From contig URGI01000041.1 in assembly GCA_900547315.1 (NCBI GenBank), forward strand, positions 1 through 16,175: DNA of 16,175 bases, written 5' to 3'. A program made the position numbers and the translations under genes. Positions 6,776 through 12,905 of the stretch are shown here, one piece after another; position 1 is the first letter of the stretch; each line of letters begins with the position of its first letter. The notes below the pieces were generated by a model. The model was given only the letters and a program-made list of their open reading frames with translations, did not search any database and was not told where the DNA came from. This DNA comes from an uncultured Eubacteriales bacterium (GTDB taxonomy: Bacteria; Bacillota; Clostridia; Oscillospirales; Oscillospiraceae).

Positions 6776-7183
6776 TTATATGCTGCCGAGATAGCCCTCG
6801 AGGATCAGGCTGGCCGCCACGGCGTCCACGGTTTTGCGGTGTTTTTTTTCTTTTTTACCGCTGGCGTGGAGGATGGCGTGCGCTTCGATGCTGCTGCGCC
6901 GCTCGTCCCAGAGGACGACCGGCAGCGCGCACTCTGCTTCAAGCATTTCCTTGAATCTGCGGCTTTTTTCGGCGCGCACGCCCTCGCTGCCGTCCATGTT
7001 TTTCGGCAGGCCGAGCACCAGCCGCTCAGCTCCGCGCTCCTTCGCGGCCTCCGCGATGCGCTTTGCCGCGCGCTCCATGTCCCATTCCTCCATGGTCCAC
7101 GCCTCACCGCAGAGTATGCCCATCGCGTCCGACACCGCAAGTCCGGTCCGCGCGTCGCCGAGATCGATCGCCATTATCCTCAT
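6776..7183 (-). CDS. ruvX: RuvX/YqgF-family RNase H-like protein (putative Holliday junction resolvase or pre-16S rRNA nuclease)
   Basis: This is a small RNase H-fold nuclease implicated in processing of the 16S rRNA 5' end and annotated historically as a Holliday junction resolvase. The 135-residue protein has all family motifs in order: MAIDLGDARTGLAVSD, with the first catalytic Asp; LVLGLPKNMDGSEG; LWDERRSS, with the central acidic residues; and TVDAVAASLILEGYL, with the last Asp. The ATG at 7183 has GGAGGT upstream. It is the first gene of a two-gene unit with mscS and has its own promoter at 7230-7258, divergent from the AEC permease. The molecular role differs between species, so the functional name is family-based. 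Confidence 0.92.
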   Translation of the reverse strand: MRIMAIDLGDARTGLAVSDAMGILCGEAWTMEEWDMERAAKRIAEAAKERGAERLVLGLPKNMDGSEGVRAEKSRRFKEMLEAECALPVVLWDERRSSIEAHAILHASGKKEKKHRKTVDAVAASLILEGYLGSI

Positions 7184-7229
7184 ATGCTACCTCCGGCAAA
7201 TTTGCCTGTTTTTGATCTGTTTTGATTTA

Positions 7230-7258
7230 AATATACCATGGTTTATAACACCTTGCAA
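7230..7258 (-). promoter_or_regulatory. Promoter of ruvX-mscS
   Basis: On the minus strand TTGCAA (7258-7253) and TATATT (7235-7230) are 17 bases apart, a good sigma-A-type pair. The 5' leader is about 40 bases. It is back-to-back with the promoter at 7262-7290, the -35 boxes being four bases apart. Confidence 0.65.
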
Positions 7259-7261
7259 CTA

Positions 7262-7290
7262 TTGACTTGCCGGAAAGAAAAGGTTAAACT
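7262..7290 (+). promoter_or_regulatory. Promoter of the AEC permease gene
   Basis: TTGACT (7262-7267) and TAAACT (7285-7290) are 17 bases apart. Transcription would start near 7297, giving a leader of about 30 bases before the ATG at 7329. Confidence 0.6.
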
Positions 7291-7328
7291 TTATATAAAC
7301 CTGTCAAAAACCTGGAGAGAAACAGCAG

Positions 7329-8267
7329 ATGAGCAATTTTGAAGTGTGTCTCAACGCCGTTTTCCCGCTGATCGCGATGATGCTTGTGGGCTTCGTCGTG
7401 CGTCAGACGGGGCTTGTAAACGGCAAGGACGTTGAGAAAATGAATAAGGTGGTATTCCGCGTATTCCTGCCCGTGCTTGTGTTCAAGCAGGTGTATAATT
7501 CAAATCTGGCAAACGCGATCCGCCCGCGGCTGCTGCTGTACGCGGTTCTTGGTGTGCTGGCGGTCTTTGGGCTGGCGTGCATAACGGCGAAGCTGCTTAT
7601 CAGGAACCGCAGCCAGCGCAGCGCGGTGATACAGGGAATCTACCGCTCCAATTTCGCCATTATCGGCATACCGATCGCGCAGAGCCTGCTGAACGGCGCG
7701 GACACCGGCGCGGTGTCGGTGCTGCTGGCGGTCGTGGTGCCGATGTATAACGTGCTTGCGGTCATAATACTTGAGACGTATTCGGATAAGCACGACAGCG
7801 TCGGCCATGTGCTGCTGGACGTGGCGAAGAATCCGCTGATACTCGGCTCGCTCTGCGGAATAATATTTCTCATTTTCGGCTGGAAGCTGCCTCCGCTGAT
7901 AGAATCCGTTGTGAATTCGATGAGCGGCGTCGGAAGCCCGATGATGCTGTTCCTGCTGGGCGCGTTCTTCGAGTTCAGACGCCTGAAGGAGCATTTGTAT
8001 CCGCTTACCGTTGCCTGCGTGGGGCGGCTCGTGGTCATGCCGGCGATTTTCCTGTCACTTGGTGCGCTGCTGGGCTTCCGCGGAGTAGAGTTCGCGGCGC
8101 TCATCGGCATATTCGCCTCGTCAAACGCCGTGGCGGCCTTCACAATGACTCAGCAGATGGGCGGCGACGCCGGACTTGCCGGAGACATAGTCGTCGTGAC
8201 AAGCACGCTGTGCCCGTTCACGATATTCGGCTGGAGCTTCCTGTTCAAGAGCCTCGGGATGTTCTGA
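7329..8267 (+). CDS. AEC-family (auxin efflux carrier-like) permease
   Basis: The protein has 312 residues and about ten hydrophobic segments, typical of the bacterial AEC family of the BART superfamily, whose members move small organic acids such as malate or malonate. Recognisable features are the N-terminal NAVFPLIAMMLVGFVVRQTG; the MNKVVFRVFLPVLVFKQVYN segment; the YRSNFAIIGIPIAQSL motif in the first half; KNPLILGSLCGIIF in the middle; and the C-terminal ASSNAVAAFTMTQQMGGD, which corresponds to the family's PxA-type crossing helix. The ATG is preceded by GGAGAG about nine bases upstream. It has its own promoter and no clear terminator before the ribosomal operon, so some readthrough is possible. 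The substrate is unknown. Confidence 0.88.
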   Translation: MSNFEVCLNAVFPLIAMMLVGFVVRQTGLVNGKDVEKMNKVVFRVFLPVLVFKQVYNSNLANAIRPRLLLYAVLGVLAVFGLACITAKLLIRNRSQRSAVIQGIYRSNFAIIGIPIAQSLLNGADTGAVSVLLAVVVPMYNVLAVIILETYSDKHDSVGHVLLDVAKNPLILGSLCGIIFLIFGWKLPPLIESVVNSMSGVGSPMMLFLLGAFFEFRRLKEHLYPLTVACVGRLVVMPAIFLSLGALLGFRGVEFAALIGIFASSNAVAAFTMTQQMGGDAGLAGDIVVVTSTLCPFTIFGWSFLFKSLGMF

Positions 8268-8318
8268 GCAGGGGAGCGTACTGCTCCAAAAAATCCCGTA
8301 AATTCAATAAAAAACAGC

Positions 8319-8347
8319 TTGACCTCTTGCCCGCACTGTGGTATAGT
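8319..8347 (+). promoter_or_regulatory. Promoter of the rpmG-secE-nusG-rplK-rplA operon
   Basis: TTGACC (8319-8324) and TATAGT (8342-8347) are exactly 17 bases apart, a strong sigma-A promoter fitting a ribosomal operon. Transcription should begin near 8354, leaving a leader of about 115 bases before rpmG. Confidence 0.75.
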
Positions 8348-8362
8348 ATGAATTACCTGTCG

Positions 8363-8441
8363 GACGAGAGGTCTGTTTTTGCGCGCATTTTTCGCCGCAA
8401 GCCCTCGTCACAATACAGGGAGGCAATGCCCGCAATGCGGG
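8363..8441 (+). promoter_or_regulatory. Structured leader of the rpmG operon
   Basis: GACGAG (8363-8368) pairs with CTCGTC (8404-8409), extended by GG/CC past a bulged A. Inside it TTGCG (8379-8383) pairs with CGCAA (8396-8400). A second short hairpin, CCCGCA/TGCGGG (8429-8441), lies just before the ribosome binding site. The leader is unusually long and ordered for a gene coding 53 residues, so regulation by an operon protein is possible. I do not recognise it as a known leader class. Confidence 0.4.
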
Positions 8442-8467
8442 TAAATAAAATAGGAGGTGCCGAAAGA

Positions 8468-8629
8468 ATGGCTGCAGGCGCAAGAGTAAAAATCACACTC
8501 AGATGCGAAGAATGCAAGCAGAGGAACTACAACACGGTCAAGAACAAGAAGAACACTTCTGACCGTTTGGAGCGCAGCAAATATTGCCCCTTCTGCAGAA
8601 AGCACACCAAGCACGTTGAGACTAAGTAA
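8468..8629 (+). CDS. rpmG: Large ribosomal subunit protein bL33 (zinc-binding form)
   Basis: This 53-residue protein of the 50S subunit starts at ATG 8468, with AGGAGGT (8452-8458) nine bases upstream; an in-frame frame open from 8210 is only readthrough. The sequence MAAGARVKITLRCEECKQRN continues to YCPFCRKHTKHVETK. Both CxxC pairs (CEEC and CPFC) are kept, so it is the zinc-ribbon C+ paralogue rather than the zinc-independent form used under zinc starvation. It is the first gene of the operon, 21 bases before secE. Confidence 0.95.
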   Translation: MAAGARVKITLRCEECKQRNYNTVKNKKNTSDRLERSKYCPFCRKHTKHVETK

Positions 8630-8650
8630 CTTCTGAAAGGATGCGTGAAA

Positions 8651-8926
8651 ATGGCTGACGAAAAGAAAATCAGCGCTGCCCCCGCAAAGGCAGTCACCGC
8701 CGTTAAGAAGGACGACAACACCAAGCCCGGCTTCTTCAAGAGAGTCGGCAAGTGGTTCCGCGAGATGAAGAGCGAGCTGAAGAAGGTCATTTGGCCGACC
8801 GGCAAGCAGCTCACCAACAACACTCTCGTCTCCGTCGTAATGATGGTGGCTTCCGCAATAGTTCTCTGGGGCTTCGACTGGCTGGCGAACGCGCTGGTCA
8901 AGGCGCTCCTTACACTGGCGGGTTGA
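8651..8926 (+). CDS. secE: Preprotein translocase subunit SecE
   Basis: This small essential subunit clamps SecY in the Sec translocon. The 91-residue protein has a lysine/alanine-rich cytoplasmic N-terminus, the amphipathic clamp region (FFKRVGKWFREMKSELKKVIWP, whose KKVxWP end is the hallmark), and one membrane helix at about 61-83 (SVVMMVASAIVLWGFDWL). The ATG at 8651 is preferred because AAAGGA (8636-8641) is nine bases upstream; a GTG at 8645 is only three bases from it. The stop is four bases from the nusG ATG. Confidence 0.95.
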   Translation: MADEKKISAAPAKAVTAVKKDDNTKPGFFKRVGKWFREMKSELKKVIWPTGKQLTNNTLVSVVMMVASAIVLWGFDWLANALVKALLTLAG

Positions 8927-8930
8927 TAAC

Positions 8931-9455
8931 ATGGCGGAAGACGCGAAATGGTACGTTGTTCATACGTACTCAGGTTATGAAAACGCAGTGGCCGCGGCCG
9001 TGATGAAGGCTGCGGAAAACCGCAGGATGACCGATCTGATAAGAGAAGTCAACATCCCTATGGAAACCGTCACCGAGATCACCGACGGCAAGGAAAAAAC
9101 CGTTGAACGCAAGGTTTTTCCGGGCTACGTTCTCGTGAAGATGATCCTTACGGATGACAGCTGGCATCTTATCCATAACGTCCGCGGTGCAACAGGCTTC
9201 GTAGGCTCCGACGGTAAGGCCGTCCCCCTGACGGAGCAGGAAATTTATGATCTGGGTGTCGAACACAAGGAGATCGTTCTGAACTATCAGCTCGGCGATA
9301 CCGTACGTGTCACCGACGGGCCTCTGGCCGGCTTCAGCGGCGTCGTGGACGAGCTTGAGCCCGATAAGGACAGAGTCCGCGTTGTAGTCTCTATGTTCGG
9401 CAGAGAGACTCCGGTCGATCTGGAGCTCGATCAGGTCGAAGTAATTAAAGATTAA
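8931..9455 (+). CDS. nusG: Transcription termination/antitermination factor NusG
   Basis: NusG binds RNA polymerase and affects pausing, termination and coupling to the ribosome. The 174-residue protein has the N-terminal NGN domain (KWYVVHTYSGYENAVAAAV; FPGYVLVKM; VRGATGFVG) and the C-terminal KOW domain (about 120-174; GDTVRVTDGPLAGFSGVVDE, ending in LDQVEVIKD). Its place between secE and rplK is the conserved bacterial arrangement. Confidence 0.96.
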   Translation: MAEDAKWYVVHTYSGYENAVAAAVMKAAENRRMTDLIREVNIPMETVTEITDGKEKTVERKVFPGYVLVKMILTDDSWHLIHNVRGATGFVGSDGKAVPLTEQEIYDLGVEHKEIVLNYQLGDTVRVTDGPLAGFSGVVDELEPDKDRVRVVVSMFGRETPVDLELDQVEVIKD

Positions 9456-9475
9456 TAAGAAAGAGGTGCTGTAAA

Positions 9476-9901
9476 TTGGCACAGAAAGTAGTTGGATACG
9501 TTAGATTCCAGGTTCCTGCCGGCAAGGCAACTCCGGCTCCCCCTGTAGGTCCCGCACTGGGCCAGTACGGTGTTAACATCGGCCAGTTCACTAAGGACTT
9601 CAACGAGCGCACCAAGGGCGACATGGGCATGATGATCCCTGTTGTCATCACCGTGTACTCTGACCGCAGCTTCACTTTTATCACCAAGACTCCTCCTGCC
9701 GCCCTGCTCATCAAGAAGGCATGCGGCATCGAGACCGCTTCCGGCGTTCCTCAGAGAGACAAGGTCGCAACTATCAGCAAGGAAGACGTCCGCAAGATCG
9801 CCGAGCAGAAAATGCCCGACCTCAACTGCACCGACATCGAATCCGCCATCAGCATGATAGCCGGCACCTGCCGCTCCATGGGCGTTGTCGTTGGCGACTG
9901 A
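9476..9901 (+). CDS. rplK: Large ribosomal subunit protein uL11
   Basis: This 141-residue protein of the 50S GTPase-associated centre has the expected length. The N-terminal domain has VPAGKATPAPPVGPALGQYG, whose proline-rich stretch is where thiostrepton-type resistance maps, and GVNIGQFTKDFN. The rRNA-binding C-terminal domain follows (KVATISKEDVRKIAEQKMPD, then GTCRSMGVVV). The start codon is TTG, fixed by AGAGGTG (9462-9468) seven bases upstream and by the conserved N-terminus MAQKVVGYVRFQ. A 105-base gap with three stem-loops separates it from rplA. Confidence 0.96.
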   Translation: MAQKVVGYVRFQVPAGKATPAPPVGPALGQYGVNIGQFTKDFNERTKGDMGMMIPVVITVYSDRSFTFITKTPPAALLIKKACGIETASGVPQRDKVATISKEDVRKIAEQKMPDLNCTDIESAISMIAGTCRSMGVVVGD

Positions 9902-9903
9902 TA

Positions 9904-9950
9904 GAGCGAGCTTCTCGCTCCTCATGCGGCAGTAAGCAATTCGCTGCCGC
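9904..9950 (+). promoter_or_regulatory. Two stem-loops just after rplK
   Basis: GAGCGAG (9904-9910) pairs with CTCGCTC (9914-9920) over a 3-base loop. GCGGCAG (9926-9932) pairs with CTGCCGC (9944-9950). Neither is followed by a T-tract, so they are not terminators. They lie directly upstream of the L1-binding-site mimic and may protect or space the transcript. Confidence 0.55.
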
Positions 9951-9955
9951 CTAAC

Positions 9956-9986
9956 GTGGGAGGATTAATCCATCCGACTCAACCAC
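9956..9986 (+). promoter_or_regulatory. Ribosomal protein L1 binding site (translational operator)
   Basis: GTGG (9956-9959) pairs with CCAC (9983-9986). Inside are a 5' GA, an upper stem GGAT (9962-9965)/ATCC (9972-9975), and a 3' internal loop GACTCAA. The L1-stalk helix of 23S rRNA as I recall it has the same order: GUGG, GA, a GGC-type upper stem, GAC...GAAAUA, CCAC. The match therefore covers both strands of the internal loop that L1 contacts. AGGAGG of rplA (9993-9998) begins seven bases downstream, placing bound L1 where it would hinder initiation. Autoregulation of L11-L1 mRNA by L1 is established in other bacteria; its use here is inferred. Confidence 0.75.
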
Positions 9987-10006
9987 ATTATTAGGAGGAA
10001 AACAAA

Positions 10007-10699
10007 TTGTTTAGAGGTAAAAATTATAAAGAGAGCGCAAAGCTCATCGATAAGCAGGCACTCTATGATCCCATGGAGGCTCTGAATCTTGTTATCAGCG
10101 CCAGCAAGGCCAAGTTCGACGAGACCGTCGAGCTGCACGTCAAGCTCGGTGTTGACGGCCGTCACGCTGACCAGCAGGTCCGCGGCGCGATCGTCCTGCC
10201 CAACGGCACCGGTAAGTCCGTCCGCGTCCTGTGCTTCTGCAAGCCGGAGCGCGTTGAAGAGGCTCTCGCAGCCGGCGCTGACTACGCAGGCGGCATGGAT
10301 CTCGTCGAGAAGATCCAGAAGGAGAACTGGTTTGAGTTCGATACCGTTATCGCCAGCCCCGACATGATGGGTACCGTTGGCCGTCTCGGTAAGATCCTCG
10401 GACCTAAGGGCTTGATGCCGTCTCCGAAGGCCGGCACCGTCACCCCGAACATCAAGCAGGCTATCACCGAGGCTAAGGCCGGTAAGGTCGAGTACCGTCT
10501 GGACAAGACCAACATCATCCACTGCCCCATCGGCAAGGTCAGCTTCGGCGCAGACAAGCTCTATGAGAACTATGTTGCTCTCATCGGCGCTATCAACAAG
10601 GCAAAGCCCGCGGCAGCAAAGGGCCAGTACATCAAGTCCTGCGTCACCGCTTCCACCATGGGCCCCGGCGTCAAGATCAACGCTCAGAAGCAGCTCTGA
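10007..10699 (+). CDS. rplA: Large ribosomal subunit protein uL1
   Basis: L1 forms the mobile L1 stalk of the 50S subunit near the E site and represses its own mRNA in many bacteria. The 230-residue protein has the expected length and carries the family signature VGRLGKILGPKGLMPSPKAG in the second domain. The N- and C-terminal parts of domain I are also clear (VELHVKLGVDGRHADQQVRG; GKVSFGADKLYENY). The start codon is TTG, eight bases after AGGAGG (9993-9998), giving MFRGKNYKESAKLI. A terminator follows at once, so the operon ends here and rplJ-rplL are not next. Confidence 0.96.
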   Translation: MFRGKNYKESAKLIDKQALYDPMEALNLVISASKAKFDETVELHVKLGVDGRHADQQVRGAIVLPNGTGKSVRVLCFCKPERVEEALAAGADYAGGMDLVEKIQKENWFEFDTVIASPDMMGTVGRLGKILGPKGLMPSPKAGTVTPNIKQAITEAKAGKVEYRLDKTNIIHCPIGKVSFGADKLYENYVALIGAINKAKPAAAKGQYIKSCVTASTMGPGVKINAQKQL

Positions 10700-10722
10700 T
10701 TCCAATAGGAATATGATAAACC

Positions 10723-10751
10723 AAAAGCTCCCGATTTCATCGGGAGCTTTT
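10723..10751. terminator. Terminator after rplA
   Basis: AAAAGCTCCCGAT (10723-10735) pairs perfectly over 13 bp with ATCGGGAGCTTTT (10739-10751) around a TTC loop. The T-tract on each strand makes it usable in both directions between the convergent ribosomal and BMP operons. Confidence 0.85.
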
Positions 10752-10759
10752 AATAATGA

Positions 10760-10788
10760 TCAAGCGCCGTGAATTTCACGGCGCTTGA
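10760..10788. terminator. Second hairpin between the convergent operons
   Basis: TCAAGCGCCGTGAA (10760-10773) is the exact inverse of TTCACGGCGCTTGA (10775-10788), with one base between. It lies 10 bases beyond the stop of the last permease gene on the minus strand, so it is probably the first half of a tandem terminator for that operon. The T-tract on its own is weak. Confidence 0.6.
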
Positions 10789-10798
10789 CTCGTTGTAT

Positions 10799-11788
10799 TT
10801 ACCGTTCTTCTCGGAAGTATGCCAGACCAAGGGAGGCGGGGGGCTGGTTCTCACGCTTGTTGCGCATGCTGGTGATGACGAGGACGATTATCGTGACGAT
10901 GTACGGCAGCATCTTATACAGCTCTTTTATTGCGAAATTCATGCCGCTGGGGATGAAGATGTACAGGATATACAGGCCGCCGAACAGGAACGAGGAGATG
11001 ATGCCGACGTTCGGACGCCAGATCGTGAAGATGACCAGCGCGATGGCGAGCCAGCCGCGGTCGCCGAACGCGTCGTTCGACCAGACGCCGCAGGCATAGT
11101 CCATAACGTAGTACAGACCGCCGAGACCGGCTATCATGCTGCCCACGCAAGTCGCTACGTACTTGTACTTATTGACGTTGATACCGGCGGCGTCCGCGGT
11201 GTTCGGGCTTTCGCCGACGGCGCGGAGCTGGAGGCCGATGCGGGTGCGCTTGAGAACATAGGCCGCGACGACGGCGATTATCACCGCGAGGTAGGCCAGA
11301 AAACCGTAGGACAGGAATATCTTGCCGAACCAGCCGAGCTTATCGGCAAAGGGCAGGGCGCGGCTGTAATAGCTGCTGGTGGCGGAGAGGGAGATGGACG
11401 GAACCTCGCTGCCGGTGAGCTTTATCAGCGAGCCGCCGAAGAAGTTGCCGAAGCCGACGCCGAAAGTCGTCAGCGCAAGGCCGGTGACATTCTGGTTAGC
11501 GCGCAGCGTAACGGTCAGAAAGCAGTAGATAAGCCCCATGATGAGCGAGCCGAAGAGCGAGGAGAGCAGCGGGATCATGATGGCGAGGAAGCCGTTCATG
11601 CTGCCCGCGGCGGCCTGTTCATACAGGAACGCGCCGATAACGCCGCTGATGCCACCAACGTACATGACGCCGGGGATGCCGAGGTTCAGGTTGCCGGATT
11701 TCTCTGTCAGGGTCTCGCCGGTGCTGCCGAAGAGCAGCGGGATGCCCTGCATGATGGCTCTCGGAATGAAAGAAACAAAATCAAACAT
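10799..11788 (-). CDS. BMP-type ABC transporter permease (second permease, NupQ-like)
   Basis: This 329-residue inner-membrane permease of the branched-chain/ribose type (BPD_transp_2 fold) has about eight to ten hydrophobic segments. The family start is clear: GIPLLFGSTGETLTEKSGNL followed by NLGIPGVMYVGG. The cytoplasmic coupling region TRIGLQLRAVGESPNTADAA contains the EAA-like loop that contacts the ATPase, and GDRGWLAIALVIFTIWRP is near the end. The ATG has AGGAGG upstream, inside the previous gene, which it overlaps by 8 bases. The partner permease lies directly upstream, and the ATPase and lipoprotein complete the system. By family and by the riboswitch upstream of the lipoprotein gene, a purine nucleoside or base is the predicted cargo. 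Confidence 0.9.
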   Translation of the reverse strand: MFDFVSFIPRAIMQGIPLLFGSTGETLTEKSGNLNLGIPGVMYVGGISGVIGAFLYEQAAAGSMNGFLAIMIPLLSSLFGSLIMGLIYCFLTVTLRANQNVTGLALTTFGVGFGNFFGGSLIKLTGSEVPSISLSATSSYYSRALPFADKLGWFGKIFLSYGFLAYLAVIIAVVAAYVLKRTRIGLQLRAVGESPNTADAAGINVNKYKYVATCVGSMIAGLGGLYYVMDYACGVWSNDAFGDRGWLAIALVIFTIWRPNVGIISSFLFGGLYILYIFIPSGMNFAIKELYKMLPYIVTIIVLVITSMRNKRENQPPASLGLAYFREER

Positions 11789-12905
11789 TGGCCGTTCCTC
11801 CTTCTTTTTCCGCGTTTTTCGCGCTGCGGCGGAAGCTTATCTTGTAGGTGATGAAAAATTCGCTTCCGATGATGAAGAAAAGGATGATACCGGTGAGGAT
11901 ATCGGCAAAGGAATGGTTAAGACCGAAGGTCGTGGAGATCTCTCCAGCGCCGCGGTCGAGGAAAACGAGCAGGAAGCTTGTGAGGATCATAAATATGGGG
12001 TTGAACTTTGCAAGCCACGATACCATGACCGCCGTGAAGCCGCGGCCGCCCGCGATCGTCGTGGATATGGTGTGGTCGGTGCCGCCGACGAGAAGAAGAC
12101 CCGCGATGCCGCATATCGCGCCGGAGAGCAGCATCGTCCGTACGATGACCTTCTCAACCTTGATGCCGACGTAGCGCGCGGTGCGCTCGCTCTCGCCGAC
12201 AACAGCGATCTCATAGCCGTGCTTGGAGTAGTTGAGGTAGATGTACATGCCGACGGTCAGCACTGCGACGATGATGATGTTCAGCAGATATTTGTAATTG
12301 CCGATCTGCGGCAGCCAGCCAAGCTCAGTGGCCTGGTTTATGATGCCGACCTTGCCGGAACCCTTGGGGGATTCCCAGATGATGACAAAATACGCGACAA
12401 GCTGGGTCGCAACGTAGTTCATCATGAGGGTGAACAGCGTCTCATTGGTGTTCCATTTGGCCTTGAAGATGGCCGGTATAAGACCCCATATCGCACCGGC
12501 GGCGATGCTCGATACGGCCATGACCGCAATCAGCGCCCCGTTCGGAAGTTTGTCCGAAAGGCAGATCATGCATGCCGCGGCGGCAAGCGCGCCCGCGAGC
12601 ACCTGACCCTCGCCGCCGATGTTCCAGAAGCGCATCCGGAACGCGGGCGTCACTGCGAGAGAAACGCACAGCAGCAGCGCGATGTTCTGACCGAGTATCC
12701 ATATCTTTCGCGGCGTGCCAACGGCGCCGTATATCATGGTCGAATAGACCTGAAGGGGGTTTTCGCCCGTCGTCAGGCTGGTCACCAGCGCGCAGAACAG
12801 CAGCGCGAGCACGATGGCCGCCGCGCGGATGCCCCACGCCTGATACCAGGGCAGCGCGCCGCGCTTCACGATATGAAACAGAGGGGCGTTATTCTGCTTA
12901 TTCAT
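11781..12905 (-). CDS. BMP-type ABC transporter permease (first permease, NupP-like)
   Basis: This 374-residue permease pairs with the product of the next gene. It starts with a cytoplasmic N-terminus (MNKQNNAPLFHIVKRGALPW) and then about ten hydrophobic segments. Family landmarks are FRMRFWNIGGEGQVLAGALA; the conserved WGLIPAIFKAKWNTNETLFTLMMNYVA; the EAA-like coupling stretch YEIAVVGESERTARYVGIKV; and GGRGFTAVMVSWLAKFNPIF. The ATG is preceded by GGAGG inside the ATPase gene and overlaps it by 8 bases. The same overlap length recurs with the following permease, so the three genes are tightly coupled. Confidence 0.9.
   Translation of the reverse strand: MNKQNNAPLFHIVKRGALPWYQAWGIRAAAIVLALLFCALVTSLTTGENPLQVYSTMIYGAVGTPRKIWILGQNIALLLCVSLAVTPAFRMRFWNIGGEGQVLAGALAAAACMICLSDKLPNGALIAVMAVSSIAAGAIWGLIPAIFKAKWNTNETLFTLMMNYVATQLVAYFVIIWESPKGSGKVGIINQATELGWLPQIGNYKYLLNIIIVAVLTVGMYIYLNYSKHGYEIAVVGESERTARYVGIKVEKVIVRTMLLSGAICGIAGLLLVGGTDHTISTTIAGGRGFTAVMVSWLAKFNPIFMILTSFLLVFLDRGAGEISTTFGLNHSFADILTGIILFFIIGSEFFITYKISFRRSAKNAEKEGGTANV

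Noticed and set aside
8272..8293. Hairpin GGAGC/GCTCC after the AEC permease as a terminator
   Set aside because: It is only a 5-bp stem and is followed by A's, not T's, on the plus strand.
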